Assembly (NCBI GenBank): GCA_943788615.1
Contig: CALSQY010000001.1
Location: forward strand, 682,001 to 746,000
Source: UBA4465 sp002292365
GTDB lineage: Bacteria; Bacteroidota; Bacteroidia; Cytophagales; Cyclobacteriaceae
Direction: 5' to 3'
Length of the DNA stretch: 64,000 nucleotides
In this document: positions 8,876-17,643 of the stretch, in pieces
Layout: every line of letters starts with the position of its first letter
How positions within the stretch are numbered: position 1 is the stretch's first letter
Translations under genes and position numbers: made by a program
Notes under the pieces: generated by a model
Told to the model about the DNA's origin: nothing
Database searches by the model: none
The model's input: only the letters and a program-made list of their open reading frames with translations

Positions 8876-9408
8876 CTTTTTGTACGAATATACTTATAAA
8901 GTTTAATACCACTTATTAACAAGATCACCACAGCAAAAATTCCCAAAACGCTACTTGTCCAGCTCAATTGATCTTTCTTAACAATGAGAAAGACCACTGA
9001 GATTAAAATAAGGGTGGATACTTCATTCCAAATACGTAATTGTATTGAGCTGTATTTGACTACTCCTGCTTGCAAAAGTTTGAAAATATGGTGCAGGCTA
9101 AAGTGATAGCCGTAAAGAGCACCCACCAGAAGTAACTTTATTTGCATAAAGGGCAGTTGGAACCATTGGGGTTGCAGGTAAAGCAATGTACTTGCCATAA
9201 TGGCGGTAATGAGGGCAGAAGGCCAAGTAATGATGTACCATAAACGTTTGGCCATAAGGCCCAATTGGGCTTGTAATATAGACTTTTCAGGTTCAGGTTT
9301 AGATATGGCTTCGGTCTGGTAAATAAATATCCGAGGGATGTAAAAAAGCCCAGCAAACCAGGTAATAACAAATATGATATGCAATGCCTTGATAGATAAA
9401 TAATCCAT
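8872..9408 (-). CDS. hemJ: Protoporphyrinogen IX oxidase HemJ
   Basis: A 178-residue four- or five-helix membrane protein of the HemJ (UPF0093/CopD-like) family, the oxygen-independent protoporphyrinogen IX oxidase of haem synthesis. The diagnostic N-terminus is present (KALHIIFVITWFAGLFYIPRIFIYQ) with the conserved His near residue 10, and a second His cluster lies in YGYHFSLHHIF (~105-115). Length fits the family. It is first in an operon with SCO and cytochrome c, which links haem supply to respiratory chain assembly. Start chosen at 9408, giving the canonical MDYLSIKALH N-terminus. Confidence 0.9.
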   Translation of the reverse strand: MDYLSIKALHIIFVITWFAGLFYIPRIFIYQTEAISKPEPEKSILQAQLGLMAKRLWYIITWPSALITAIMASTLLYLQPQWFQLPFMQIKLLLVGALYGYHFSLHHIFKLLQAGVVKYSSIQLRIWNEVSTLILISVVFLIVKKDQLSWTSSVLGIFAVVILLISGIKLYKYIRTKR

Positions 9409-9482
9409 TATGAATCAGTTAAATTGAACAACCTTATGCCCTTTTTATCAGGAATATTGAATCTTAAAAAGCGATTAAATGA

Positions 9483-10136
9483 TTAAATGGGCTTGTTTTC
9501 GACCCCATTATTTTCGTCTATATCATTCTCGTCCTCAAAAACGATTTCAATCCCTGCTTTTTTTAAATCGTCTTTTACATCAATATCGATAAGGGTGGGT
9601 AATTTAAATACAGAAAGATCTCTATCCTTAATTTCATCCAAGAGTTCATTCAGGACTTCATCATGACCATAGGCTTGTTTATTGAGTAAATTTTCATGCG
9701 GTTCTTTCATACCAATCAGATAAAATCCACCATCTTGGGCAGGGCCAATGACCACATCATGTTTATCCAATGCAGCAAAACCTTGGGAAATGATCTTATC
9801 AGTGATGTCGGGTGTATCGCTACCAATAAGAACTATTTTATCAAAGTCTAATTCAAAGGCATCATAAAAGCAATTTTGCATTCTTTGCCCCAAATCTTTA
9901 CCTTCTTGGATATGTTTTTGGTATTTGGCATCGTCAAATTGGTCATGCGATTCTATGTATTCAGAATAGTAGACATATTTATTAATCTTTAAGACATCCG
10001 TTACTTCTGCAGTAATTCCTACCAGTTCTTTGTAGATCTCCATCGCTACGTCCATACCCAAATCCTCAGCCAATCTTGTTTTAACCGTTCCTGGGATTAA
10101 ATTTTTAACAAAAATGGACAATACTTCTTTACTCAT
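9483..10136 (-). CDS. TIGR04282-type glycosyltransferase (DUF2064)
   Basis: A ~217-residue nucleotide-sugar transferase-fold protein. Start chosen at 10136 (MSKEVLSIFVKN), because the longer frame runs back into the rhodanese gene. Motifs: FVKNLIPGTVKTRLAEDLG near the N-terminus (nucleotide binding), IGSDTPDIT (DxD-like, ~110), and GPAQDGGFYLIGM (~140), all typical of the family named after arsenosugar-linked members. No ArsS or ArsM gene is nearby, so the arsenosugar label should not be carried over. The C-terminal tail is very acidic (DENDIDENNGVEN). It is the last gene of a five-gene overlapping operon with three other glycosyltransferases. Confidence 0.85.
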   Translation of the reverse strand: MSKEVLSIFVKNLIPGTVKTRLAEDLGMDVAMEIYKELVGITAEVTDVLKINKYVYYSEYIESHDQFDDAKYQKHIQEGKDLGQRMQNCFYDAFELDFDKIVLIGSDTPDITDKIISQGFAALDKHDVVIGPAQDGGFYLIGMKEPHENLLNKQAYGHDEVLNELLDEIKDRDLSVFKLPTLIDIDVKDDLKKAGIEIVFEDENDIDENNGVENKPI

Positions 10137-10623
10137 AAACCTTAATTCCTTTGTGTAACCATAAAGACCATACTTTGCTGTAAGCATGAATGCTATCCGT
10201 AGGCAAATTTAAATGATTTACGACAATTTGTGATTGATTTTTCCAATCAAAGATTCCTCCGTATAAGTTGTAGACCTTAGTATATCCCATGTCGAGGAGT
10301 TTTTCGCCTATGCGTTCACTTCGATAACCTACTGAACAATAGAGAATGATTTCTTTATTTTTTGGAATATGGCTCACATCTGATGGTTTAAAGTCATCAA
10401 ATTCAATGAGCTGAGCTCCCGAGAGATGACTGACTGAAAATTCGTTGTGGCTGCGGGTATCTAGTAATAGAGGTTCGTGATTCTGCATTTTCCACACTAC
10501 TTCCTTGGTCTTGAGGAGAGGAACAGTATTTTTGTAAAAAAAGGAAATGGGATCATCAAATGTTTTGGTTTGACATCCAAGAACTAAATACAAACAAACT
10601 AAAACGCTATATAAGGTTCGCAT
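10129..10623 (-). CDS. Rhodanese-domain lipoprotein
   Basis: A 164-residue protein with a lipoprotein signal (LYLVLGCQ) and one rhodanese domain. The domain has LLLDTRSHNEFSVSHLSGAQLIEFDDF, the active-site loop CSVGYRSERIG (Cys ~95) and YNLYGGIFDWKNQ. With an intact catalytic Cys it could carry persulfide sulfur, but the extracytoplasmic location implies a different role from cytoplasmic sulfurtransferases. It overlaps the upstream GT-C gene by 17 bases and the DUF2064 gene by 8, so it is firmly in the glycosyltransferase operon. The substrate is unknown. Confidence 0.88.
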   Translation of the reverse strand: MRTLYSVLVCLYLVLGCQTKTFDDPISFFYKNTVPLLKTKEVVWKMQNHEPLLLDTRSHNEFSVSHLSGAQLIEFDDFKPSDVSHIPKNKEIILYCSVGYRSERIGEKLLDMGYTKVYNLYGGIFDWKNQSQIVVNHLNLPTDSIHAYSKVWSLWLHKGIKVYE

Positions 10624-11896
10624 CTTTCTTTTTTAATTCTATTCCTATAGCACTAAATAAGATGATATATTCACTTAATATCCACCAGGTAGGCATATCA
10701 TATCCTGTAGCATCATAACCAAAATAGCTCCAAGATACGGTAAAGCTCCAAATAACAGGATACCAGTATCCACTAAGTAACCCTAGGGGTATCAAAGTTA
10801 AGATATACCATGGATGAATGGTTGTACTCATCAGAAAATAAAGGGTAAGTGAATAGAGTAAGACGGTTTCTAGAGATTTTTTATAATGGGATAAAAGAAT
10901 AGCTCCCAAGGGGATTAAAAATAGAGTAATGATCCCCATGATGGGTCCCAGGGTTCCAATAATATTGTATCCTTTAAACCAAAAACCGAGGGCTCTGAAA
11001 ATGAAGTAAATGCTGGCATTAAATTCAAAATGCTGGAAGTAGAGTTTTAAACTGGTGAAGGCTCCCTCCGTAAGTTCGGTGCTTAACATGGGTGTCAGGG
11101 TTAGACTCAATACTAATAGTGCAATGCTGATTAATACCCAGCTCTGCTTCCATTTATAATACCACATTAAAGCAGGTAGAAAGAGGATTGGGATTAGTTT
11201 GGTAGCGATGGCCAAACCCCAGGCGAATCCAGCCTTTGCAAATTTATTTTTTGAAATAAAATATAGGGTGAGCAGAAGGAAGAAAATCACCATGGATTCA
11301 AAATGCACATTACCCACGCCTTCCCAAATAAGCAAAGGATTTAAAAAAAACCAGCCTGATAGAGCTGTTTGTGGTCTTAATTTATGAATTAACAAGGTTG
11401 AGGCAATATCCGTTAATAATAGTGAAATTCTCAAGATACCTACGGACCCTAAAGGGTGGGCTATAAAAGTGGAGAGCCAAAAAAAGAACTGATTCAGGGG
11501 CGGATAAACGGTAGCGTACGTACTGGAATTTAACTGTGCCAATGCGGCAGGAGAAAATTTTGGGATATCCAGCTCACCGACTTGGGTAGGTAATAATGAA
11601 TAAGGGTTGATGCCATGGTGAATCAAGGATCCATCCCAAATAAACCGATAGAAATCATCTGACAAACTGGGTAAATCATAAAAAAGCAGGCACCGTACAC
11701 CTATGCCTAAGACCCATATAGATTTGAATGAATATTCAAATTTACAAATCCAGAAATAAGCAAAAAAAGACGCACTGAAGCAGATAAATAAACCCATGGA
11801 ATCTGATCTATTCAATACTGTTGATAGAATTAAAATAGATACAACAAACATGAAGTACAATAGGGGAGCAGGTCCAAAAAGTCTCTTAAGTGACAT
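10607..11896 (-). CDS. Polytopic GT-C type (mannosyltransferase-like) glycosyltransferase
   Basis: A 429-residue integral membrane protein with about 11 hydrophobic segments. An acidic first loop, SDDFYRFIWDGSLIHHGINPY, matches the DDxxRYxWDG-type motif of GT-C polyprenyl-phosphate-sugar mannosyltransferases and GT87-like proteins. A later loop with TVYPPLNQFFF is also typical. It would transfer a sugar from a lipid-linked donor on the outer face of the inner membrane. The DPM-like GT2 gene two genes upstream in the operon could supply the lipid-linked donor (inference). It overlaps the neighbouring GT2 gene by 11 bases. Confidence 0.8.
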   Translation of the reverse strand: MSLKRLFGPAPLLYFMFVVSILILSTVLNRSDSMGLFICFSASFFAYFWICKFEYSFKSIWVLGIGVRCLLFYDLPSLSDDFYRFIWDGSLIHHGINPYSLLPTQVGELDIPKFSPAALAQLNSSTYATVYPPLNQFFFWLSTFIAHPLGSVGILRISLLLTDIASTLLIHKLRPQTALSGWFFLNPLLIWEGVGNVHFESMVIFFLLLTLYFISKNKFAKAGFAWGLAIATKLIPILFLPALMWYYKWKQSWVLISIALLVLSLTLTPMLSTELTEGAFTSLKLYFQHFEFNASIYFIFRALGFWFKGYNIIGTLGPIMGIITLFLIPLGAILLSHYKKSLETVLLYSLTLYFLMSTTIHPWYILTLIPLGLLSGYWYPVIWSFTVSWSYFGYDATGYDMPTWWILSEYIILFSAIGIELKKKDANLI

Positions 11897-13343
11897 TTTT
11901 TAAACTGTTTTTGATCGCATTAAAAAAAAGATAGCCAAAACCGAGGGTAAGCATGGCATGAAAAGGCAGAAAACCGTAATGCTGAAAGTTGACACCTAGG
12001 CCCAAACCCCAAGCGAAATAGAGCATGCACAAGCCTTCCATAAAATTGAGTAAGCTGATCTTAGGTTGAATATAACTATTGCCTTTCCAATCATCCGTAT
12101 GCTTTTGGACACCAAACTTTGGAGTTCTGACAAAACCTGTTTTTATGTTAAGAAACCCTTCCAATAAGGCCAACGAGTTGTGGAGTGATAGACTGAGTGA
12201 AAAGGTAAGGTATAAAGGGAAATAGATACAAAAATAGGTTAATGGATTTTTTTGAGAAGCTCGAATGGCAAACCAGTAGAAAATACCGATGGCGATAAAA
12301 CCAACTAAAAAAACAGAACCGAAATCAAAAATCGCTTTCAGGTGAGGATACTCATTTTTTATAAAAACAAGGGGTACTGAAAGCATAGCAGCCATAAAAA
12401 TAAAGAGAAAAACCGTACTATTTAATAGATGTAACGTAGCCCTTGTTTTATGATTAAGCGCCAAATCTGATTGGATTACTTTGCCTATATTTTTTCTGAT
12501 CGTTTCTGCAGTTCCTTTATTCCACCTAAATTGTTGGCTTTTTACGGCTTGCAGCGTGATGGGGAGTTCAGCTGGGCTTTCTACAGATTCAAGGTATTCG
12601 AATTTCCATCCATTTAACTGCGCGCGATAGCTTAGGTCAAGATCTTCTGTGAGCGTATCATGGTGCCAGCCGCCCACATCCAGAATACTTTCTTTCCTCC
12701 AGATGCCTGCCGTTCCATTGAAATTAATAAAGCTCTTGGCTTTTCTTCGTCCTGTTTGTTCCACAGTAAAATGGGCATTAAGGCCAAAGGCCTGCATTTT
12801 AGTGAGCAAGTTGAAATTTTCATTTAAATGGCCCCAACGCGTTTGTACCATGGCTATTTTTTCATCTTTAAAATAGGGGATGACTTTTTTTAAAAAATCT
12901 TTTTTAGGTATAAAATCAGCATCAAATATAGCAATGAATTCACCTTTAGCTATGGTCAACCCATGTTGTAAAGCACCTGCCTTGAAGCCTATTCTATTTT
13001 GTCTTCTCAGATGAACAATGTCAATGCCCTTGTTTTTGATTTGGTTTATGCGGGCATCAATCATACCGATGGTTTCGTCATCAGAGTCGTCAAGGAGTTG
13101 AATTTCGAGGTGAGTGTTTGGGTAATCTAAGGAGGTGGCCGCATCTAGGAGTCGATCAATCACATATTTTTCATTATATAGCGGCAGTTGAAGGGTTACA
13201 AAAGGTAGGTTCGTAGGTTCATGATTCAAAGGAGGATCATCGACTTTTCTAATATAATGCCAAGTCAGGTTCAATTGTGCTAAGCTAAATAGGCAAATGA
13301 TGAACATTGAAAAACCATAAAGCATTATTATGATCCATTCCAT
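11886..13343 (-). CDS. Processive-type family 2 glycosyltransferase (cellulose/glucomannan synthase-like)
   Basis: A 485-residue membrane glycosyltransferase with one N-terminal span, a cytoplasmic GT2 domain and four or so C-terminal spans. Catalytic elements are all visible: LLDDSDDETIG (~85), FDADFIP (DxD, ~140), LTEDLDLSYRAQ (TED, ~230) and QQFRWNKG (QxxRW, ~275). This arrangement is found in beta-glycan synthases such as glucomannan 4-beta-mannosyltransferase-like proteins. The sugar and acceptor cannot be deduced. The gene abuts the DPM-like gene with no gap and overlaps the GT-C gene. Confidence 0.88.
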   Translation of the reverse strand: MEWIIIMLYGFSMFIICLFSLAQLNLTWHYIRKVDDPPLNHEPTNLPFVTLQLPLYNEKYVIDRLLDAATSLDYPNTHLEIQLLDDSDDETIGMIDARINQIKNKGIDIVHLRRQNRIGFKAGALQHGLTIAKGEFIAIFDADFIPKKDFLKKVIPYFKDEKIAMVQTRWGHLNENFNLLTKMQAFGLNAHFTVEQTGRRKAKSFINFNGTAGIWRKESILDVGGWHHDTLTEDLDLSYRAQLNGWKFEYLESVESPAELPITLQAVKSQQFRWNKGTAETIRKNIGKVIQSDLALNHKTRATLHLLNSTVFLFIFMAAMLSVPLVFIKNEYPHLKAIFDFGSVFLVGFIAIGIFYWFAIRASQKNPLTYFCIYFPLYLTFSLSLSLHNSLALLEGFLNIKTGFVRTPKFGVQKHTDDWKGNSYIQPKISLLNFMEGLCMLYFAWGLGLGVNFQHYGFLPFHAMLTLGFGYLFFNAIKNSLKNVT

Positions 13344-14036
13344 TTAGAGATATTTAATAATGGTGGCGATGATTTTGTAACCCGCCAGAATAGTACCTTT
13401 AAGGGTGCCTGAAACCTTAGATATTCCTATTCTTTTGCGATAATCCACAGCTATTTCCTCAATTTTTAATTTATTTTTGATGGCTTTGATTTGCATTTCG
13501 ACGGTCCAGCCAAAGGTCTTGTCTTCCATTTTAAGTTGCATCAATGCATCGTATTTGATGGCTCGAAAAGGTCCCAAGTCCGTATATTTAACATGGTAAA
13601 GATATCTTATCAAAGTGGTGGCGAGCCAGTTCCCAAATATTTGCTGTGGCATCATGGAGCCAGGTTCTTTAATACCCAATTCACGACTCCCAATGACCAT
13701 ATCAGCCATTCCATTTATGATGGGATCAACTAATTTTACGATTTCAGATGGATAGTCGCTGTAGTCCCCATCAAGGAATACAACAATATCAGGAGTGGGA
13801 TCACTTTTAGATAGATGATCTATCCCTTTCAAACAGGCCCAACCATAGCCACGTTTGGATTCTTTTAATGAGGTGGCCCCAAGTTTCTGAGCAGTTGCAA
13901 AAGTGTGATCCGAGGATCCATTGTCAACCACGATAATTTCCGAGACCCAATCTTTGGGAATTTCTTTAATGACATGGCCGACTGCATTTTGTTCATTAAA
14001 AGCCGGGATGATTACTCTTATGTCTGGGGACTTCAA
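13344..14036 (-). CDS. Family 2 glycosyltransferase, dolichyl-phosphate mannose synthase-like
   Basis: A 230-residue cytoplasmic GT2 enzyme with RVIIPAFNEQNAVGHVI at the N-terminus, IIVVDNGSSDHT (~35-45), FLDGDYSDYPSEI (DxD-like, ~88) and the family segment VIGSRELG (~117). It lacks C-terminal membrane spans, like bacterial DPM1-type proteins that make polyprenyl-phosphate-linked sugars. It is the first gene of the operon running to 9483; the promoter should lie just upstream of 14036. Its donor sugar is unknown. Confidence 0.87.
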   Translation of the reverse strand: MKSPDIRVIIPAFNEQNAVGHVIKEIPKDWVSEIIVVDNGSSDHTFATAQKLGATSLKESKRGYGWACLKGIDHLSKSDPTPDIVVFLDGDYSDYPSEIVKLVDPIINGMADMVIGSRELGIKEPGSMMPQQIFGNWLATTLIRYLYHVKYTDLGPFRAIKYDALMQLKMEDKTFGWTVEMQIKAIKNKLKIEEIAVDYRKRIGISKVSGTLKGTILAGYKIIATIIKYL

Positions 14037-14102
14037 ATCAGTTACATGACTAGGGTTAAAATGGGAATAGTTTTTTCAACGGATATTTAATTTAGGAATG
14101 GG

Positions 14103-15794
14103 TCAGTAACCTGCTGCCTGACCATCCTTTCGCGATTCTGAAGCGCCCAAGTAGACCTTATTTTTATCATCCCACAGGATGGCTTGATATCCTCCATATA
14201 TGCCTAAGGCAAACCCTACGTTATGTCCTTGGTTCATCAGTCTTCGAATAGTTTCATAATCAAAGCCTGATTCCAGTCTGATTTTTCCTGAATTTACCGC
14301 ATCAAAACCTGTGGGCGTCGAGGTTCCCGTGTGATCTATCCTCGGGGCATCCCCAGCTTCTTGCAAGGTCATGCCAAAATCTACCATATTCATTACAATT
14401 TGTACATGCCCCATGGGCTGAAAGTCACCTCCCATTACCCCAAAGCTCATCAGAGGGATGCCATTTTTAGTCATAAATGCGGGTATAATAGTATGAAAGG
14501 GTCTTTTGCCAGGGGCGTAGGTATTGGCTTGTCCTTCTTCAAGAGAAAAAAGCTCTCCGCGATCTTGAAGCATAAAACCCAAATCTGTAGGAACTAATCC
14601 TGAGCCCATACCTCTATAATTGCTTTGAATTAAAGAAATCATGGTACCATTTTTATCAGCAACGGTCAGGTACACCGTCTCTCCATTGCTTATCGACCCT
14701 GCTTTGTAAAGGCCGGCGTCAGGGCCAATTTCGCTTCGTCTTGCGGCCGCATAATCTTTTGAAAGTAATTGTTCCACCGGGACATCATAAAAATCCATAT
14801 CCGCATAATATTTTGCACGGTCTTCAAAAGCCAGTTTTTTGGCTTCAGTAAATAGGTGAATGTGTTCTGCGCTTCCATATGGGATCTCATCAAAGTCATA
14901 GCCCTCTAGTATATTCAACATTTGCAGGGCAGCGATGCCTTGCCCATTCGGAGGAAGTTCCCATACATCATAACCCCTATAATTTACAGAGACTGGTGTA
15001 ACCCATTCAGAATGATGATCTGCCAAGTCTGATGTTGATAAAAAGCCCCCTTTGGCCTGAACATAATCAGCAATGGTTTTCGCTATCTTTCCCTTATAAA
15101 AACCCGCTCTACCCTTGTTAGCGAGGATACTATAGGTCATGGCTAAATCTGGATTTTTGAATAGTTGACCTTTGCTCGGTGTCTTACCATCGATCATATA
15201 AGTATCCTTAAAATTTTGAAAATTGAAAGATTCATATCTTGAGGCACCTACTGCCATGTAGTAGGCAATCAATTCGGTCACTGGAAATCCATTTTCGGCA
15301 TAGTGGATTGCGGGTGCTAAAATATCTGTCATAGGAAGAGCGCCAAATTTTTCATGAAGCTCAAACCATCCATCTACAGCCCCAGGAACGCTTACGGGCA
15401 ATGGGCCAAAAGAAGGAATTTTGGTTAAATTTTGTGATTGGAAATATTCCAAAGTCAATGATTTGGGGGAACGACCACTGGCATTCAAGCCATGTATGGT
15501 TTTTGTTTTCCCATCCCAAATAATAGCAAAAAGATCTCCCCCAATTCCGGATCCAGTGGGTTCCATGAGTCCTAAAGCGGCATTGGCTGCAATGGCGGCA
15601 TCAATGGCGGTACCTCCTTTTTTGAGGATATCAAGTCCTATTTGTGTGGCGAGGGGATGACTCGTGGCCACCATTCCATTTTGAGCAATGACCTCAGATC
15701 GGGTGGCAAAACCTTTTCCGGTAATCCGATCTTGAGCACACAGAGTAAGGGAGGTAACTAAAAAAAAGAAGGCGCTTAAATATTTTTTCATCAT
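14103..15794 (-). CDS. ggt: Gamma-glutamyltransferase
   Basis: A 563-residue secreted gamma-glutamyltransferase precursor of the Ntn-hydrolase fold. It cleaves gamma-glutamyl bonds such as in glutathione and is processed into large and small subunits. The signal peptide ends around CAQ. Motifs: GMVATSHPLATQIGLDILKKGGTAIDAAIAANAALG, the autoprocessing and nucleophile region NGETVYLTVADKNG (catalytic Thr, ~370), SNYRGMGSGLV, and the C-terminal SFGVMGGDFQPMGHVQIVMNMVDFGM. The sequence is of the YwrD-like bacterial subfamily rather than closest to E. coli Ggt. Monocistronic or paired with the M20 peptidase gene upstream, suggesting peptide and glutamyl-compound scavenging. Confidence 0.92.
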   Translation of the reverse strand: MMKKYLSAFFFLVTSLTLCAQDRITGKGFATRSEVIAQNGMVATSHPLATQIGLDILKKGGTAIDAAIAANAALGLMEPTGSGIGGDLFAIIWDGKTKTIHGLNASGRSPKSLTLEYFQSQNLTKIPSFGPLPVSVPGAVDGWFELHEKFGALPMTDILAPAIHYAENGFPVTELIAYYMAVGASRYESFNFQNFKDTYMIDGKTPSKGQLFKNPDLAMTYSILANKGRAGFYKGKIAKTIADYVQAKGGFLSTSDLADHHSEWVTPVSVNYRGYDVWELPPNGQGIAALQMLNILEGYDFDEIPYGSAEHIHLFTEAKKLAFEDRAKYYADMDFYDVPVEQLLSKDYAAARRSEIGPDAGLYKAGSISNGETVYLTVADKNGTMISLIQSNYRGMGSGLVPTDLGFMLQDRGELFSLEEGQANTYAPGKRPFHTIIPAFMTKNGIPLMSFGVMGGDFQPMGHVQIVMNMVDFGMTLQEAGDAPRIDHTGTSTPTGFDAVNSGKIRLESGFDYETIRRLMNQGHNVGFALGIYGGYQAILWDDKNKVYLGASESRKDGQAAGY

Positions 15795-15996
15795 TAAAGT
15801 TATTTCAAGGATTTATTTTAATTTTTATGAACATCCATTTAAATATTTAATTATTAATTGAGAGGCAGCATAATTTTTTAAATATTTTTAAAACATCTTA
15901 AGCGAAGCCGAATTTAGCAGTAATTTCTTCATTTTATACCAAAAAAAATTTAAAATCCCACTTCAATGATTATATTATAAAGAACGAATCTTTTGA

Positions 15997-17418
15997 TCAA
16001 TTTCTGTAATCTAAAGGCGGGTCACGATCGCCAATGAGCGCCTTATAAGGATCATTTTTTCCGATACGTTCTTCTAACTCTTTATTTGCACGGATGATCA
16101 GGTCAGGATCAGTGAAAACATCTTGGGCTGTCAAGGCGATGGTTTTAGCAGCGATCAACATTCCTTTGATGCCAATACTTGTTCCTCCTGCGGCGACAGC
16201 CTGCCAAGTATGTGCAGAAGTACCAGGAACCCATGTAGCAGCACTCATGCCTGCGGTAGGTACTTTCCAGCTTACATCACCCACATCAGTAGACCCACCA
16301 CCCTTCCTTTTTTCTATGGAATAAGGGGTTATTTCTTCTCCTGATTCAATTTTGTAATCACCCTCATAGGTATCAAGTATTTGTTGAGCAAATTTAATTT
16401 CTGCATCGTTGTATCGCATCCCCCCAATGGATACGAGGTTTTTATACATAACTTCTGACAGAGTTTCATTGGGCAGTAGGTTATAAAGGCCATGAATGAT
16501 TTCATAATCCATGGTGGTTTCGGTTCCTATGGCGGCACCTTGCGCGGCCTTAACTACCCTTTCAAAAATAGCTTTAACATTGGCGACTTCTGGGTTCCTT
16601 ACATAATAAAAAACCTCGGCAAAGGCAGGTACGACATTGGGAGCTTCACCACCACTGGTAATCACATAGTGAATCCTTGTTTCTTGAGGAACATGCTCTC
16701 GGAGCATGTTCACCATTTGATTCATGGACTCAACACCGTCAAGGGCAGAACGACCGCGTTCGGGCGAAGCTGCAGCATGCGAAGATTCCCCATAAAATCG
16801 GAATTTAGCAGATTTATTAGCCAGGGAAGAGCCAGGGTTTGCATTATTATTACTGCTTGGGTGCCAATGTAAAACCGCATCTACATCATCGAATAATCCG
16901 GCTCTTACCAAGTAAACTTTTCCCGCGCCCCCTTCTTCAGCCGGCGTACCGTATACCCTAAGGGTACCCTTTATTTTATTGGTTTTTAACCAGTTTTTTA
17001 TTGCGATGCCAGCAGCAACCGATGCGGTGCCGAAAAGGTGATGTCCACAGGCATGACCCGCTCCCCCTGTAATCACTGGATCTCGAGTGGGAATTGCTTT
17101 TTGAGATACCCCAGGCAATGCATCGTATTCGGCGAGAATGGCAATGACGGGTTGTCCAGATCCATATTCAGCGATAAAAGCAGTTGGAATTTCGGCAACA
17201 CCGGTTTGAATGGAAAATCCTGCGTCACTTAATGTTTTTTTGAGTAATGCGGAGCTTTTTTCTTCTTGATAACCTACTTCCGCCCAGTCCCATATTTTGA
17301 GCGCTATCGTTTCATAGGTAGATTTTTGAGATTCAATTTCATCTGTGATTTTTAGCTGTTGTCCGTTTAAGGAAGCAATAATACATAGACTAAAGAATGG
17401 TGTGAGTAAACGAAGCAT
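15997..17418 (-). CDS. Secreted M20 family amidohydrolase, AbgB-like
   Basis: A 473-residue zinc amidohydrolase of the M20D type, closest in pattern to p-aminobenzoyl-glutamate hydrolase subunit B. It has a cleavable signal peptide (to about SLNGQ). Metal and catalytic motifs are AILAEYDALPG, GGAGHACGHHLFG (~115), GTPAEEGGAGKVYL (~160), and SSHAAASPERGRSALDGVE in the lid domain. The substrate could be an N-acyl or aminobenzoyl-glutamate amide; this is not determinable here. It lies next to the gamma-glutamyltransferase, in the same orientation with a 200-base gap that may hold a separate promoter. Confidence 0.88.
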   Translation of the reverse strand: MLRLLTPFFSLCIIASLNGQQLKITDEIESQKSTYETIALKIWDWAEVGYQEEKSSALLKKTLSDAGFSIQTGVAEIPTAFIAEYGSGQPVIAILAEYDALPGVSQKAIPTRDPVITGGAGHACGHHLFGTASVAAGIAIKNWLKTNKIKGTLRVYGTPAEEGGAGKVYLVRAGLFDDVDAVLHWHPSSNNNANPGSSLANKSAKFRFYGESSHAAASPERGRSALDGVESMNQMVNMLREHVPQETRIHYVITSGGEAPNVVPAFAEVFYYVRNPEVANVKAIFERVVKAAQGAAIGTETTMDYEIIHGLYNLLPNETLSEVMYKNLVSIGGMRYNDAEIKFAQQILDTYEGDYKIESGEEITPYSIEKRKGGGSTDVGDVSWKVPTAGMSAATWVPGTSAHTWQAVAAGGTSIGIKGMLIAAKTIALTAQDVFTDPDLIIRANKELEERIGKNDPYKALIGDRDPPLDYRN

Positions 17419-17613
17419 GATGTATTTAAATTTTAATTGAAAGTATGAATTTAGTATAAAATACAGTGACCCTTGATAAATATTTTATGACCGGCTGTTA
17501 TTTTGTTTGGATTTAGTCAATTGAGCGCTTTGAAGGATTGGAATGAAAGGCGAGTAATTCATGCGTTTTAGGCATTATATGTGCGACCTCTTTTTTTCAA
17601 TAAAGAATTGGGC

Positions 17614-17621
17614 TAATTTTG
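17614..17621 (+). promoter_or_regulatory. Candidate Bacteroidota -7 promoter element
   Basis: TAATTTTG fits the Bacteroidota TAnnTTTG consensus and lies 22 bases before the YbiT-type start codon, leaving a short leader. A T-rich tract lies about 20 bases upstream in the -33 position but is not a perfect TTTG. Confidence 0.4.
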
Positions 17622-17643
17622 CGCACTTAAAAGAGAAGAATAA

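Noticed and set aside
9483..10136. Arsenosugar biosynthesis assignment for the DUF2064 glycosyltransferase
   Set aside because: No ArsS, ArsM or other arsenic gene is present; only the family name suggests it.
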